A stretch of 37,571 bases of DNA. Origin: Bacteroides propionicifaciens DSM 19291 = JCM 14649. GTDB taxonomy: Bacteria > Bacteroidota > Bacteroidia > Bacteroidales > Bacteroidaceae. Positions 1-8,697 of the stretch are shown piece by piece. The notes under the pieces are model-generated. The model was given only the letters and a program-made list of their open reading frames with translations, did not search any database and had not been told where the DNA came from. The position numbers were made by a program, and so were the translations under genes. The DNA is taken from NCBI RefSeq assembly GCF_000375405.1, contig NZ_AQWS01000026.1, positions 1-37,571 of the forward strand. The letters are read 5' to 3'. Positions within the stretch are counted from its first letter, which is position 1. Every line of letters starts with the position of its first letter.

Positions 1-396
1 CAATTCACAACTTCGCAAAGTTCACTTTTAACAAAAATAGAGTTGTTACTGATATCAAAGATACCTCATTTTGAAAGCAATTCACAACCTTTGCCTGCTT
101 GGTCTTGCAAGCTTGATAGTTGTTACTGATATCAAAGATACCTCATTTTGAAAGCAATTCACAACTCATACTCTTCCGTTCTACCTAAACCGCTGGTTGT
201 TACTGATATCAAAGATACCTCATTTTGAAAGCAATTCACAACTGGTGTGTACAGTGAGTTCATTGATATGCTGTTGTTACTGATATCAAAGATACCTCAT
301 TTTGAAAGCAATTCACAACGAGTGGGCATCAAACCCTACTCCCTTTTTTGTTGTTACTGATATCAAAGATACCTCATTTTGAAAGCAATTCACAAC
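1..396 (-). CRISPR. Type II-C CRISPR array, 5 full repeats plus one partial
   Basis: Five identical 47-nt repeats lie at 42-88, 119-165, 196-242, 273-319 and 350-396; the last 11 nt of a sixth are at 1-11, so the array continues beyond the left edge. The five visible spacers (12-41, 89-118, 166-195, 243-272, 320-349) are all exactly 30 nt. Transcription is inferred to be leftward, because the tracrRNA anti-repeat at 1348-1370 pairs with the minus-strand version of the repeat, which begins GTTGTGAATTGC. The leader is then to the right of 396 and spacer 320-349 is the newest. In crRNA orientation each repeat contains TATCTTTG (repeat positions 26-33) preceded by TTG 21 nt upstream, a Bacteroidetes promoter match. 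I saw no obvious match of a spacer elsewhere in the window. Confidence 0.98.
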
Positions 397-410
397 GAGG
401 CACTGCATAC

Positions 411-565
411 ATTCACAATAAGGATAGGTTTAAGCATGTAACTATCACAATATCAAACTCATTGTAAATAGGTGGGGCAAAAAACGGGGTAATTTAGCAC
501 TAAGTCTTTAATTCGGGTGCTAAAGAATATATAAAGGAGATTGGTACTATCCAATCTCCTTTTAT
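411..565 (+). ncRNA. Candidate tracrRNA-like RNA beside the array, inverted and diverged
   Basis: On the plus strand just past the last repeat, ATTCACAATAAGGAT (411-425) matches the tracrRNA exactly over 15 nt (minus strand of 1342-1356), and GGTGGGGCAA (471-480) matches it over 10 nt (minus strand of 1309-1318), in the same order. The two blocks are 45 nt apart here against 23 nt in the tracrRNA. The copy lacks the closing arm of the tracrRNA terminator, but two further hairpins follow at 493-524 and 531-565, the second with a T-rich tail. I found no plus-strand promoter. It may be a relic of a tracrRNA duplication, part of the array leader, or a transcribed regulatory RNA; the sequence does not decide. 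Confidence 0.35.
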
Positions 566-569
566 CTTT
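531..569 (+). terminator. Strong hairpin with T-rich tail (plus strand)
   Basis: AAAGGAGATTGG (533-544) pairs perfectly with CCAATCTCCTTT (551-562) around a 6-nt loop, followed by TATCTTTT. It has the form of an intrinsic terminator for rightward transcription, yet no coding gene lies immediately upstream on that strand. A second perfect 8-bp hairpin (TTTAGCAC 493-500 with GTGCTAAA 517-524) precedes it. Confidence 0.55.
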
Positions 570-604
570 TGGGATACTTGTAGTTTGCCTTTAGCATCCT
601 GTTT

Positions 605-632
605 TTATCTATCTTATTTCACAGATAGATAA
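605..632. repeat. Perfect 9-bp inverted repeat
   Basis: TTATCTATC (605-613) pairs with GATAGATAA (624-632) around a 10-nt loop, about 20 nt past the end of the broken secreted-protein gene on the minus strand. There is no clear T-run on either side, so a terminator role is uncertain. Confidence 0.45.
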
Positions 633-651
633 GTTTAATATTTTCTTAAAG

Positions 652-1065
652 TTATTGGTTGCTATTAAACTCTTCTTGCGAGATTGACGGGCCAAGTCCT
701 GAACCGTATGTAGATAGTCTAAATGATATTTCTCCTTCAGACCATTCTGATCGTGTTCGAGTTACAGAAAATTACCCTCCATCATGATAAGAGGGTCTAT
801 CATTGTGCACAGCTTTAATTTTAAGCTTAAAAGTATCTGATTGACTAAAGCTTAAAGTCATTTCTGATTGTGGACGTAAAGTGAAAGTTCTGTATAAGCC
901 ACCCATTTGATAAATAATCTTTAGAGTCATAGTATAATCAGACTTGTTTTTGAAAACCATTTTGGCTAACGTGTCCTCACTATTCATATACGCTCCCCAT
1001 GAGTTTTGTGCCGATGCAGCTAGTGAAGTAATCAAAATGATTATTACAAGAGTTATTCTTTTCAT
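652..1065 (-). pseudogene. Small secreted protein gene interrupted by one in-frame stop
   Basis: The reading frame starts at ATG 1063-1065 and encodes a signal peptide (about residues 1-19, hydrophobic LVIIILI core, cleavage after ASA) followed by a compact, probably beta-rich domain. It meets a TAA at 772-774 after 97 codons. The same frame then continues without another stop for 39 codons (beginning FSVTRTRSEW, ending EEFNSNQ) to a TAA at 652-654. The downstream part has a protein-like composition and fits the upstream part, so I read this as a 137-codon gene with one nonsense codon, or a sequencing error. The encoded protein would be exported. I do not recognise the family. It sits between the CRISPR array and the tracrRNA, an unusual place for a secreted protein, and nothing in it suggests a CRISPR role. 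Confidence 0.7.
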
Positions 1066-1290
1066 TAATTAAGATGTTAGGATTTAAAAATATTATTTAT
1101 AATGCAATATGTGTTGAGTTGAATAGTACTGATTTTAATCACTCATAGGTACGCTAAAGAAATTAATTGCAGCACTTCAATATAATTTCCTGGCCGCTAC
1201 CAATCAACCCTTTGCGAGTAACTCCTTTATGCCGGACGACTTATTCGTTTTGGTGTTGTGACTAACTCATTTTAAGATACCGAATTTTAA
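1066..1290. other. Gene-free stretch upstream of the broken gene
   Basis: No convincing reading frame is visible. Positions 1141-1260 are noticeably less AT-rich than the flanks and look like a block of different origin, perhaps an eroded gene or repeat, but I could not identify it. Confidence 0.4.
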
Positions 1291-1295
1291 AACAT

Positions 1296-1370
1296 AAAAA
1301 AAGGTGAGTTGCCCCACCTTAAATGTTTACACAACGGAATAATCCTTATTGTGAATTGCTTCAAAACATT
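1296..1370 (-). ncRNA. tracrRNA for the type II-C system
   Basis: Read on the minus strand, the anti-repeat (1370 to 1348) pairs with the 5' end of the crRNA repeat: 13 nt UUGUGAAUUGCUU, a one-base bulge, then CAAAA. It is followed by a short nexus-like hairpin around GGATTATTCC, a single-stranded GTTGTGTAAACATTT stretch, and an intrinsic terminator AAGGTG (1320-1315) / CACCTT (1306-1301) ending in seven T. This order (anti-repeat, nexus, terminator hairpin) is that of known tracrRNAs. A TATCTTG motif at 1379-1373 lacks one T of the -7 consensus; if used, the start would fall near 1366, right at the edge of the pairing region. The gene diverges from cas9. Confidence 0.9.
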
Positions 1371-1454
1371 GGCAAGATAAGAATTTATTTTATAACTTTA
1401 AAACATTATTGATAATATTATCTTAAAATTAACATATAATAGTTTTAACTAGAG

Positions 1455-4400
1455 ATGAAAAAAATACTAGGATTAGATATAGGTACGAATAGCGTTGGTT
1501 GGGCTATCATCAATAAAGATAGTGATGGACCACAAAGTATTGTGAATTTAGGTAGCCGTATAATCCCTATGTCACAAGATGTTATGGATAAATTTGGTAA
1601 AGGACAAACTGTATCTAGCACCGCAGAAAGAACTGGATATCGTGGTGTTCGTCGCATACGTGAGCGTTCCTTATTGCGTAGAGAACGCTTACATCGAGTA
1701 TTACACATACTTGGTTTTTTACCCAAACACTATGATCAGGTTATAGGGTGGGATAGGTCTGATAATCGAACGTATGGAAAGTTTTTACCAGGAATTGAAA
1801 TAAAACTTTCTTGGGTACCAACAGATAGCGGTAATCAGTTTTTGTTTATGGATAGTTATCTCGAAATGCTGAAAGAATTAAAGCAAGAGCAGCCTGAATT
1901 ATTTGAGACTAGTGATACTCCAGCACCTATGGACTGGACACTCTATTATCTACGTAAGAAAGGATTAAAGCAAGCTCTCAGACCAGCAGAACTGGCATGG
2001 ATAATCCTTAACTTTAATCAAAAACGTGGTTACTATCAGCTTCGAGGTGAGGAGCAAGAAGTAGACCCTAAAAAACGTGAAGAGTATCATGCTTTGCGTG
2101 TTGTAAGAGTTGAAGTTGATCCAGAATCAGGTTCATTGTCTAAGCCTTGGTATAATGCTTACCTAGAGAATGGCTGGATATATAGATGTCAAAGCAATAA
2201 GCCCTTAGATAGTTGGGTTGGCATGATAAAAGACTTTATAGTTACTATCCATCTTGCGGATGATGGTTCTGAGGCCTTAGATCGTGAAGGTAATGTTCGT
2301 CGTAATTTTAGAGCTCCAGGTGAGGATGATTGGACATTATTAAAGAAAAAGACAGAAAGTGATCTACAAAAAAGTGGAAAGACTGTTGGTGCCTATATTT
2401 ATGACACACTTCTGAAGCAACCCTCACAAAAAGTAAGAGGAGAACTTGTTAGAACCATTGAGAGAAAATTTTACCGCAATGAACTGGAGCTTATTTTAGA
2501 TAAGCAACTTGAGTTTATCCCTGAATTAAAGAGTAAAGAGTTATTCGATGCTTGTGCAAATGAGCTCTATCCCAGCAATCATAACCATAGAGCCAATTTA
2601 CTGACTAAGGATTTTAAATATCTTTTTGTAAATGATATTATATTCTATCAAAGACCACTCAAAACAAAGAAATCACTGATTGCAAACTGTCCATACGAAA
2701 GAAGATCTTACAAAAAAGATGGTGAGCGAGTATATGTCCCTATCAAATGTATAGCAAAATCAAATCCTTATTTTCAAGAGTTTAGACTTTGGCAGTTTAT
2801 AGAAAACTTGCGTATTATTCAGCATCAAAAAGAGATGGATGATAGCATCCAATACAATGTAGATGTCACCTCTGATTACTTGCCCGATGAGGTTAGCTAT
2901 GTTAAGCTATTCGATTGGCTGAATGAGCGTAAAGAAGTTAAAGAAGATCAGCTACTTCGCAACTTCTTCAATCTAAAGAAAGATAAGATTTCGAAAGAGT
3001 TTTCTGTTAGTTGGAATTACGTCAAAGACAGAACTTATCCATGCAATGAGACACGTGCATTACTTATTAGTGGCTTAGAAAAATGTGATAGTTTGTCTTG
3101 GCTCGACTCGAAAGAAAAAGAGTACAGACTTTGGCACTTGCTCTATTCGGTAGAAGATCCTAAAGAGTTACGAGGGGCCTTAGCAAAACTTGCCGACAAA
3201 GAGAGTTTATCGAGTGACTTCGTTGATATATTCTCTAAACTACCATCTTTTGAAAAAGACTATGGTTCATACTCAGAGAAAGCAATCAAAAAAATATTAC
3301 CTATAATCCGAAAAGGTTCTTACTGGTCTGCGGATGCTATTGACTCTCGAACACAAAAACGAATCCAGCAAATTATTGATGGAGAAGTAAATGAGTCGAT
3401 TGATATGCGTGCACGAGAAAAACTGGAATCGCTACGCGAGATAGCTGCCTATAAAGGTCTTCCATTATGGCTTGCTGGTTATGTGATATATAACAGACAC
3501 TCTGAAGCTGGCGAAATAAAAAAATGGAATACCCCAGAAGATTTAGAGTACTACTTAACACATGAGTTTAAACAATATTCACTTCGCAACCCCATTGTTG
3601 AACAAATAATTTTAGAAACACTAAGACTAGTAAAAGATCTTTGGGAAAAGTATGGGGACCTTTCGGAAATACATTTAGAATTAGGAAGAGATCTTAAAAA
3701 CCCAGCAAAAAAGAGAGAGGCTGATACTAAACGGAATGTAGATAATGAGAATGAGTGGATGGAGATCCAAGAGAAGATGCTTGAATTCCATAGGGAGGGT
3801 TTGATAAGTAATCCCTATTCTCCATCTCAAAAAATGAAGTATAAGTTGTGGTTGGAGCAAAATCATATTTCGCCATACACAGGAGAAGCTATTCCACTTA
3901 CTAAACTATTTACTTCAAGCTGCGAAATAGAACATGTTATACCTCAAGGGCGCTATTTTGACGATTCATTTACCAATAAGGTTGTATGTGAGTCCGAAGT
4001 GAATAAGCTTAAAAGCTCTATGCTAGGACATGAGTTTATTAAATCAAAAGGTGGTGAGGCCGTTTTAATTGGAGGAACTCAGGTCAGAATTTTATCTGTG
4101 CCAAAATATGTAGCACTGGTTGATAGACTCTACAGCTCTACAAACCCAACCAAAGCAAGTAAGCTTTTGCTCGAAGATATAGATGACCTAAATAAAGACT
4201 TTAGTGAGCGACAATTGAACGACACTCGCTACATCAGCAGATATGCGATGAGCATACTCTCGGCTATAGTTCGTGAAGATGATGAGAAGGAGTCTGTCTC
4301 AAAAAATATTATTACTTGTTCTGGTAAGATTACGGATGTTTTAAAACGTAGTTGGGGATTAAAAGATATCTGGGACGGACTAATTCAGCCTCGCTTTGAA

Positions 4401-5828
4401 CGCTTGAATACGATGTATGATACCCAAGAGTTCGGGAAATGGGTAACTTCAAATAAGTTTCAAGTCAGAATTCCATTAGAGTTACAGCGTAATGTGTCCA
4501 AAAAGCGAATTGATCACCGACACCATGCTATGGATGCTTTGGTTATAGCTTGCGCTACACGTAATCACACCAATTACATCAACAATATGTCTGCTTGGAG
4601 GGGTGAGGACTATAAAAAAGTGCGCTATGACTTAAAGAAGAAGCTGATTGATGAGAACAGTAGCGAGCGTGATACTTTCATCAAACCTTGGCCAAACTTT
4701 ACTGTTGATGCTAAAAAGGCTTTAGAGCGAATAATTGTCAGTCACAAGAAAAACTTACGTGTGCTAACAGCGACAGTTAATCATACTGAATATATAGATA
4801 ACCAGGGCAAACGACAATTAAAAAAACAAGAAAGTAACGATCATTATGCCGTTCGTAAACCTCTGCATCAGGAAACTATATTTGGCCGTGTAAGCATTCG
4901 TAGCATAAAACAAGTTACACTTAGTAAGGCTCTCGAAAACTACAAGTCAATAGTTGATAAACATCTCAAGGCTAAAGTACGTGAAGTGATCGCTGAATAT
5001 GGAGGGAAGGTTGACTCAAAAACCCTCAATAAATATTTCAAGGACCGAGACTATAAGTACGAAGGTCTTGATATTAAGCGTGTCGAAGTATATCATTACG
5101 ATCACGATTGTGCAGCAACACGTAAACCACTCAATGACTCGCTGACTCTAAAACAAATAGAGAAAGTTACAGATGAGAGTATTCGTAAGATATTATATAA
5201 TCATCTTGATAATTATGCTGGAGATCTCAAAGAAGCATTTAGTGTTGAGGGCTTAGTCGCTATGAATAAGAATATTAAAACCCTCAACGGTGGTGTACCT
5301 CATCATCCTATATATAAGGTGAGACTATTTGAGGATTTGGGTTCTAAGTTTGCACTTGGTACAACAAATAATAATCCGAGTAAGTTTGCGGTAGCCGCAA
5401 AAGGAACAAACCTGTATTTCGGGGTTTACGTTGATGAAAATGGTAAGAGGAGTTTTGATAGTATTCCATTTAATGTGGTTCTTAATAGAATAAAGTCTGG
5501 GCTGAGCCCAGTACCGGATGTTTTTGGTAAATCGAATTTGCTCTTTTACTTATCTCCTAACGACTTGGTTTATATCCCTTCATCAATAGAACTTAATGAA
5601 GAGTTCTGTATTAATGAAATCAATAATAATAGACTATATAAAATGGTTAGCAGTACTGGCTTCCAGTGCTTCTTTAGTCAAAATAATATGGCTCAATCTA
5701 TTTGGGATAAAAAAGAATTCTCAGCGTTAAATAAAATGGAGCGAGATATTGAGGGGAATATGATTAAGCAAGTCTGCTGGAAACTAGTAGTAAATAGGAT
5801 AGGAGAGATCACTGATGTAATAAGATAG
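1455..5828 (+). CDS. cas9: CRISPR-associated endonuclease Cas9, type II-C
   Basis: RNA-guided DNA endonuclease that cuts both strands of a target matched by the crRNA:tracrRNA. At 1457 aa it is in the long Bacteroidetes class. The RuvC-I motif GLDIGTNSVGWA carries catalytic D8; an Arg-rich bridge helix follows (about 55-85), then a long recognition lobe. RuvC-II (IHLELGRD) has E742. The HNH domain (EIEHVIPQ, then DDSFTNKVV) has H827 and N850, spaced 23 residues as in S. pyogenes Cas9 H840/N863; the residue before the His is Glu rather than Asp, which I understand is usual in this clade. RuvC-III (HHAMDALVIA) has H1024 and D1027. All nuclease residues are present, so it should be active. The C-terminal part (about 1110-1457) should hold the wedge and PAM-interacting regions. 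It begins the operon, 4 nt before cas1. There is no csn2 or cas4, which supports subtype II-C. Confidence 0.98.
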   Translation: MKKILGLDIGTNSVGWAIINKDSDGPQSIVNLGSRIIPMSQDVMDKFGKGQTVSSTAERTGYRGVRRIRERSLLRRERLHRVLHILGFLPKHYDQVIGWDRSDNRTYGKFLPGIEIKLSWVPTDSGNQFLFMDSYLEMLKELKQEQPELFETSDTPAPMDWTLYYLRKKGLKQALRPAELAWIILNFNQKRGYYQLRGEEQEVDPKKREEYHALRVVRVEVDPESGSLSKPWYNAYLENGWIYRCQSNKPLDSWVGMIKDFIVTIHLADDGSEALDREGNVRRNFRAPGEDDWTLLKKKTESDLQKSGKTVGAYIYDTLLKQPSQKVRGELVRTIERKFYRNELELILDKQLEFIPELKSKELFDACANELYPSNHNHRANLLTKDFKYLFVNDIIFYQRPLKTKKSLIANCPYERRSYKKDGERVYVPIKCIAKSNPYFQEFRLWQFIENLRIIQHQKEMDDSIQYNVDVTSDYLPDEVSYVKLFDWLNERKEVKEDQLLRNFFNLKKDKISKEFSVSWNYVKDRTYPCNETRALLISGLEKCDSLSWLDSKEKEYRLWHLLYSVEDPKELRGALAKLADKESLSSDFVDIFSKLPSFEKDYGSYSEKAIKKILPIIRKGSYWSADAIDSRTQKRIQQIIDGEVNESIDMRAREKLESLREIAAYKGLPLWLAGYVIYNRHSEAGEIKKWNTPEDLEYYLTHEFKQYSLRNPIVEQIILETLRLVKDLWEKYGDLSEIHLELGRDLKNPAKKREADTKRNVDNENEWMEIQEKMLEFHREGLISNPYSPSQKMKYKLWLEQNHISPYTGEAIPLTKLFTSSCEIEHVIPQGRYFDDSFTNKVVCESEVNKLKSSMLGHEFIKSKGGEAVLIGGTQVRILSVPKYVALVDRLYSSTNPTKASKLLLEDIDDLNKDFSERQLNDTRYISRYAMSILSAIVREDDEKESVSKNIITCSGKITDVLKRSWGLKDIWDGLIQPRFERLNTMYDTQEFGKWVTSNKFQVRIPLELQRNVSKKRIDHRHHAMDALVIACATRNHTNYINNMSAWRGEDYKKVRYDLKKKLIDENSSERDTFIKPWPNFTVDAKKALERIIVSHKKNLRVLTATVNHTEYIDNQGKRQLKKQESNDHYAVRKPLHQETIFGRVSIRSIKQVTLSKALENYKSIVDKHLKAKVREVIAEYGGKVDSKTLNKYFKDRDYKYEGLDIKRVEVYHYDHDCAATRKPLNDSLTLKQIEKVTDESIRKILYNHLDNYAGDLKEAFSVEGLVAMNKNIKTLNGGVPHHPIYKVRLFEDLGSKFALGTTNNNPSKFAVAAKGTNLYFGVYVDENGKRSFDSIPFNVVLNRIKSGLSPVPDVFGKSNLLFYLSPNDLVYIPSSIELNEEFCINEINNNRLYKMVSSTGFQCFFSQNNMAQSIWDKKEFSALNKMERDIEGNMIKQVCWKLVVNRIGEITDVIR

Positions 5829-5832
5829 AACT

Positions 5833-6765
5833 ATGATTAAGAAAACGCTCTACTTTGGTAATCCAACGTATTTGAGTTGTACCAACGAACAGTTGGTAAT
5901 TGAAATGCCAGAGATAACAAAGGCTAATACACACCCCTCGCTACAAGCAAAGGGTGTGATAACTCGTCCGATTGAAGATATAGGTTTGATCATGCTAGAT
6001 CATCCTCAAATTACAATCACACACGGGGCGATACAAAAACTTTTGCAAAACACCTGTGCCATTATTACCTGCGATAACAAGAGACTCCCATTCGGGCTGT
6101 GCTTGCCGCTCTATGGAAACACGACACAGAATGAGCGTTTTCGAGATCAATTAGCTGTTGCACGTCCAGTTCAGAAGCAATTATGGCAACAGACAGTTCA
6201 ATATAAAATAAGGAATCAGGCTTTTATTCTTCAGAAATTCACATCTGAAAAAGCTGAGAATATGCTGGTTTGGGCTAGCGAGGTACGTAGTGGTGACGTT
6301 ACGAACCTCGAAGCTCGGGCTGCAGCATTCTATTGGAAAAATGTTTTCCATCAGTATCCCGACTTTATACGCGATAGAGATGGTCTTCCACCCAATAATT
6401 TGCTCAATTATGGTTACGCTATTCTTAGAGCGGTCATAGCTAGAGCTATTGTACTGAGTGGGCTAATACCAACGTTGGGTATTAATCACCACAATAAATA
6501 CAATGCATATTGCTTGGCAGACGATATAATGGAGCCGTATAGGCCCTATGTTGACAAGAAAGTACTCCAGCTATTAAGCAAATATGGACATATTGATGAG
6601 ATAACCAAAGAGATAAAAGGAGAGTTATTATTAATCCCGACCATGGATGTAAAGATAGGTAAGCGGCGTAGCCCGTTAATGATTGCTGCAAGCCAAACAA
6701 CAGCATCACTTTATCAGTGTTTTATAGGTAAACCCCGCAAGATTGATTATCCTTTAATGGAATAG
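5833..6765 (+). CDS. cas1: CRISPR adaptation integrase Cas1, type II
   Basis: Cas1 works with Cas2 as the complex that inserts new spacers at the leader end of the array. At 310 aa it has the usual type II length. The conserved metal-binding residues are visible: E160 in TNLEARAA, the histidine in [11 protein letters not shown] (H219 or H220), and the acidic pair D229/D230 in [12 protein letters not shown]. The N-terminal beta domain includes the typical [17 protein letters not shown] segment. It starts 4 nt after the cas9 stop and ends 1 nt before cas2, so the three genes are almost certainly co-transcribed. No key residue is missing. Confidence 0.98.
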   Translation: MIKKTLYFGNPTYLSCTNEQLVIEMPEITKANTHPSLQAKGVITRPIEDIGLIMLDHPQITITHGAIQKLLQNTCAIITCDNKRLPFGLCLPLYGNTTQNERFRDQLAVARPVQKQLWQQTVQYKIRNQAFILQKFTSEKAENMLVWASEVRSGDVTNLEARAAAFYWKNVFHQYPDFIRDRDGLPPNNLLNYGYAILRAVIARAIVLSGLIPTLGINHHNKYNAYCLADDIMEPYRPYVDKKVLQLLSKYGHIDEITKEIKGELLLIPTMDVKIGKRRSPLMIAASQTTASLYQCFIGKPRKIDYPLME

Positions 6766-6766
6766 T

Positions 6767-7099
6767 ATGCAACGTATTAGTGAATATAGAGCTATGTGGA
6801 TATTAGTATTCTTTGATCTACCGACAGAGACTAAACAAGAACGGCGTGAATATGCATTATTTCGCAAGCGATTGATGGCAGATGGTTTTACTATGTTCCA
6901 GTTCTCAATATACCTTAGGCATTGTGCTAGTCGAGAAAATGCAGATGTGCATGTCAAGCGAGTCAAAAAACTATTACCCAAGAAAGGATATATAGGTATA
7001 CTGAGTATAACCGATAAACAGTTTGGTAATATGGAACTATTTATCGGTAAAAAAGAAACAGCTTCTCAACCCGAAGGCCAACAATTAGAATTGTTTTAA
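6767..7099 (+). CDS. cas2: CRISPR adaptation protein Cas2
   Basis: Small ferredoxin-fold partner of Cas1 that bridges the two Cas1 dimers in the spacer-integration complex. It is 110 aa, with the N-terminal strand [13 protein letters not shown] carrying the conserved Asp (D17), the [10 protein letters not shown] helix, and FQFSIYLR, all typical of the type II family. The tail ends in QLELF. It is the last gene of the cas operon; its stop is only 11 nt from the stop of the convergent symporter gene, and I see no separate terminator between them, so the two transcripts probably overlap. Confidence 0.97.
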   Translation: MQRISEYRAMWILVFFDLPTETKQERREYALFRKRLMADGFTMFQFSIYLRHCASRENADVHVKRVKKLLPKKGYIGILSITDKQFGNMELFIGKKETASQPEGQQLELF

Positions 7100-7110
7100 G
7101 GCTCTATACA

Positions 7111-8466
7111 CTATTTCTTTAGTCTACTCTTCATAAGCTTAGCTTGTTTAATAACCTCAGGAGATAAGACAAGTAAGGCGATTACGTTAGGGACTACTAA
7201 GAATACATTTAGCGTATCTGTTAGCTCCCAAACAAGGTCAACCTGCAATATAGAACCTAAAACCACAATTACCATTACAAGAATACGGTAGTAGGGTATC
7301 CCTTTTTCACCCATAAGGTAACGCAAGTTTTGAGCAGCGAAGAAATACCAACCGACTATAGTTGTCAAAGAAAAGAAGAAAAGGGTGACTCCTACAAAGA
7401 TAAAGCCAGCGTGGCCGAAGACTAATCCAAAAGAGGCTTGAGCTGCATCGGCTGCACTATGCGTAAGGTTGGTCTTTGATACCAAAATAATTAGCGCTGA
7501 GAGTGTACAAACCACAAAGTTTGTAGCAACACCAACAAGAGCTGTCATACCTTGCTCATAAGGTTCTTTTACTTGTGCTACAGCATGAGCGTGAGGTGTA
7601 GTTCCCATTCCTGCTTCATTGGAGAACAGTCCACGAGATACACCATATCGTACAGCTTTCATTACGGTCAGCCCTAGCGCACCACCTCCGATACTTTGGG
7701 GAGAAAAGGCACCAACAAATATTGATTCAAAAGCTGGTAAAATCTCTTTGTAATTGAAGAGTATAACAAGCATCCCACCTGTGAAATATAGAAAAGCCAT
7801 AATAGGTACTACCTTTTCGGCAAACGAAGCGATACGAGTAATCCCACCTATTAATATAAAGCCAATCAGAACAGCTACTGCTATGCCGATATAAATTGGT
7901 TCTATGGGAACTATATTAGATATAGCAATCGATATTGAATTCGATTGAACAGCAATACCCATCAGACCAAGCACTACTACAATGCTTATGGCAAAGAATA
8001 CAGCAAGAAACTTACTACCAAGCCCATTTTGGATATAGTAGGCTGGTCCACCAATAACGTGTCCCTGCTCTTTTGTTCGATATAGTTGAGCCAGAACGGC
8101 TTCAGAGAAGTTGGTCGCCATGCCCAAGAAAGTACTAATCCATAACCAAAAAACAGCCCCAGGTCCTCCCGAAACAATAGCTGTAGCAACACCTATTATA
8201 TTACCTGTACCAAGTTGAGCAGCCACAGCAGTTGCTAGTGCCTGAAAAGAGCTCATTCCTTCAGCCTGAGTTGCCTTCTTCTTAACAAAAGCACCAGCAA
8301 AAGTCTTCTTTATCGCTTGATCTAGGCTCTTTTGGACAAAACGAAGGCGAATGGTAAAATAAATCCCCGTACCAAATAGAGCTACAATAAGAATAGGTCC
8401 TAGATAGGTATTATTGATATATCGGAGAAACTCAATAAGTTGATCTTGGATAGATTGGTCTATCAT
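7111..8466 (-). CDS. Sodium:alanine/glycine symporter, AGCS family
   Basis: Inner-membrane symporter that imports a small neutral amino acid (alanine or glycine in studied members) with sodium. The 451-aa product has about ten hydrophobic segments and family signatures: GTGNIIGVATAIVSGGPGAVFWLW (in two parts, near residues 86-110), NEAGMGTTPHAHA (about 283-295), and GWYFFAAQNLRYLMG near the C-terminus. Length is normal for the family. It stands alone on the minus strand between the cas operon and the cobalamin locus. A -7-like TAACTTTG lies on the minus strand at 8512-8505, about 40 nt upstream of the start. The exact substrate cannot be read from the sequence. Confidence 0.93.
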   Translation of the reverse strand: MIDQSIQDQLIEFLRYINNTYLGPILIVALFGTGIYFTIRLRFVQKSLDQAIKKTFAGAFVKKKATQAEGMSSFQALATAVAAQLGTGNIIGVATAIVSGGPGAVFWLWISTFLGMATNFSEAVLAQLYRTKEQGHVIGGPAYYIQNGLGSKFLAVFFAISIVVVLGLMGIAVQSNSISIAISNIVPIEPIYIGIAVAVLIGFILIGGITRIASFAEKVVPIMAFLYFTGGMLVILFNYKEILPAFESIFVGAFSPQSIGGGALGLTVMKAVRYGVSRGLFSNEAGMGTTPHAHAVAQVKEPYEQGMTALVGVATNFVVCTLSALIILVSKTNLTHSAADAAQASFGLVFGHAGFIFVGVTLFFFSLTTIVGWYFFAAQNLRYLMGEKGIPYYRILVMVIVVLGSILQVDLVWELTDTLNVFLVVPNVIALLVLSPEVIKQAKLMKSRLKK

Positions 8467-8658
8467 GCTAATTTGTGTGTTTGTGAATTAGTAAAATAAA
8501 TAGGCAAAGTTAAGGCATAAATATATATGAAAAGAAAAATATATAATAATTTGTAATAAAGCCTTATATCTCATTTAGTTATTCTCTTTGTAATATCTGA
8601 AGTCTTTTAAATGCTTAATCCTCTTCCTACTTATATGTTCAATATATATTTGATATAG

Positions 8659-8689
8659 TTGTTTGCCGACTGAAGTTTTCATAAATTTG
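8659..8689 (+). promoter_or_regulatory. Promoter of the cobalamin-uptake operon
   Basis: TTG (8659-8661) and TAAATTTG (8682-8689) are separated by 20 nt, a full match to the Bacteroidetes -33/-7 promoter. Transcription would begin near 8696, just ahead of the riboswitch. Confidence 0.65.
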
Positions 8690-8697
8690 TAGTGTTG

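Noticed and set aside
397-426. A sixth spacer-length segment to the right of the last repeat
   Set aside because: No repeat follows it, and by the inferred orientation this is the leader side; it contains the tracrRNA-like block instead.
652-1065. Anti-CRISPR or new Cas protein between array and tracrRNA
   Set aside because: The product has a signal peptide and would leave the cytoplasm, and the gene is broken.
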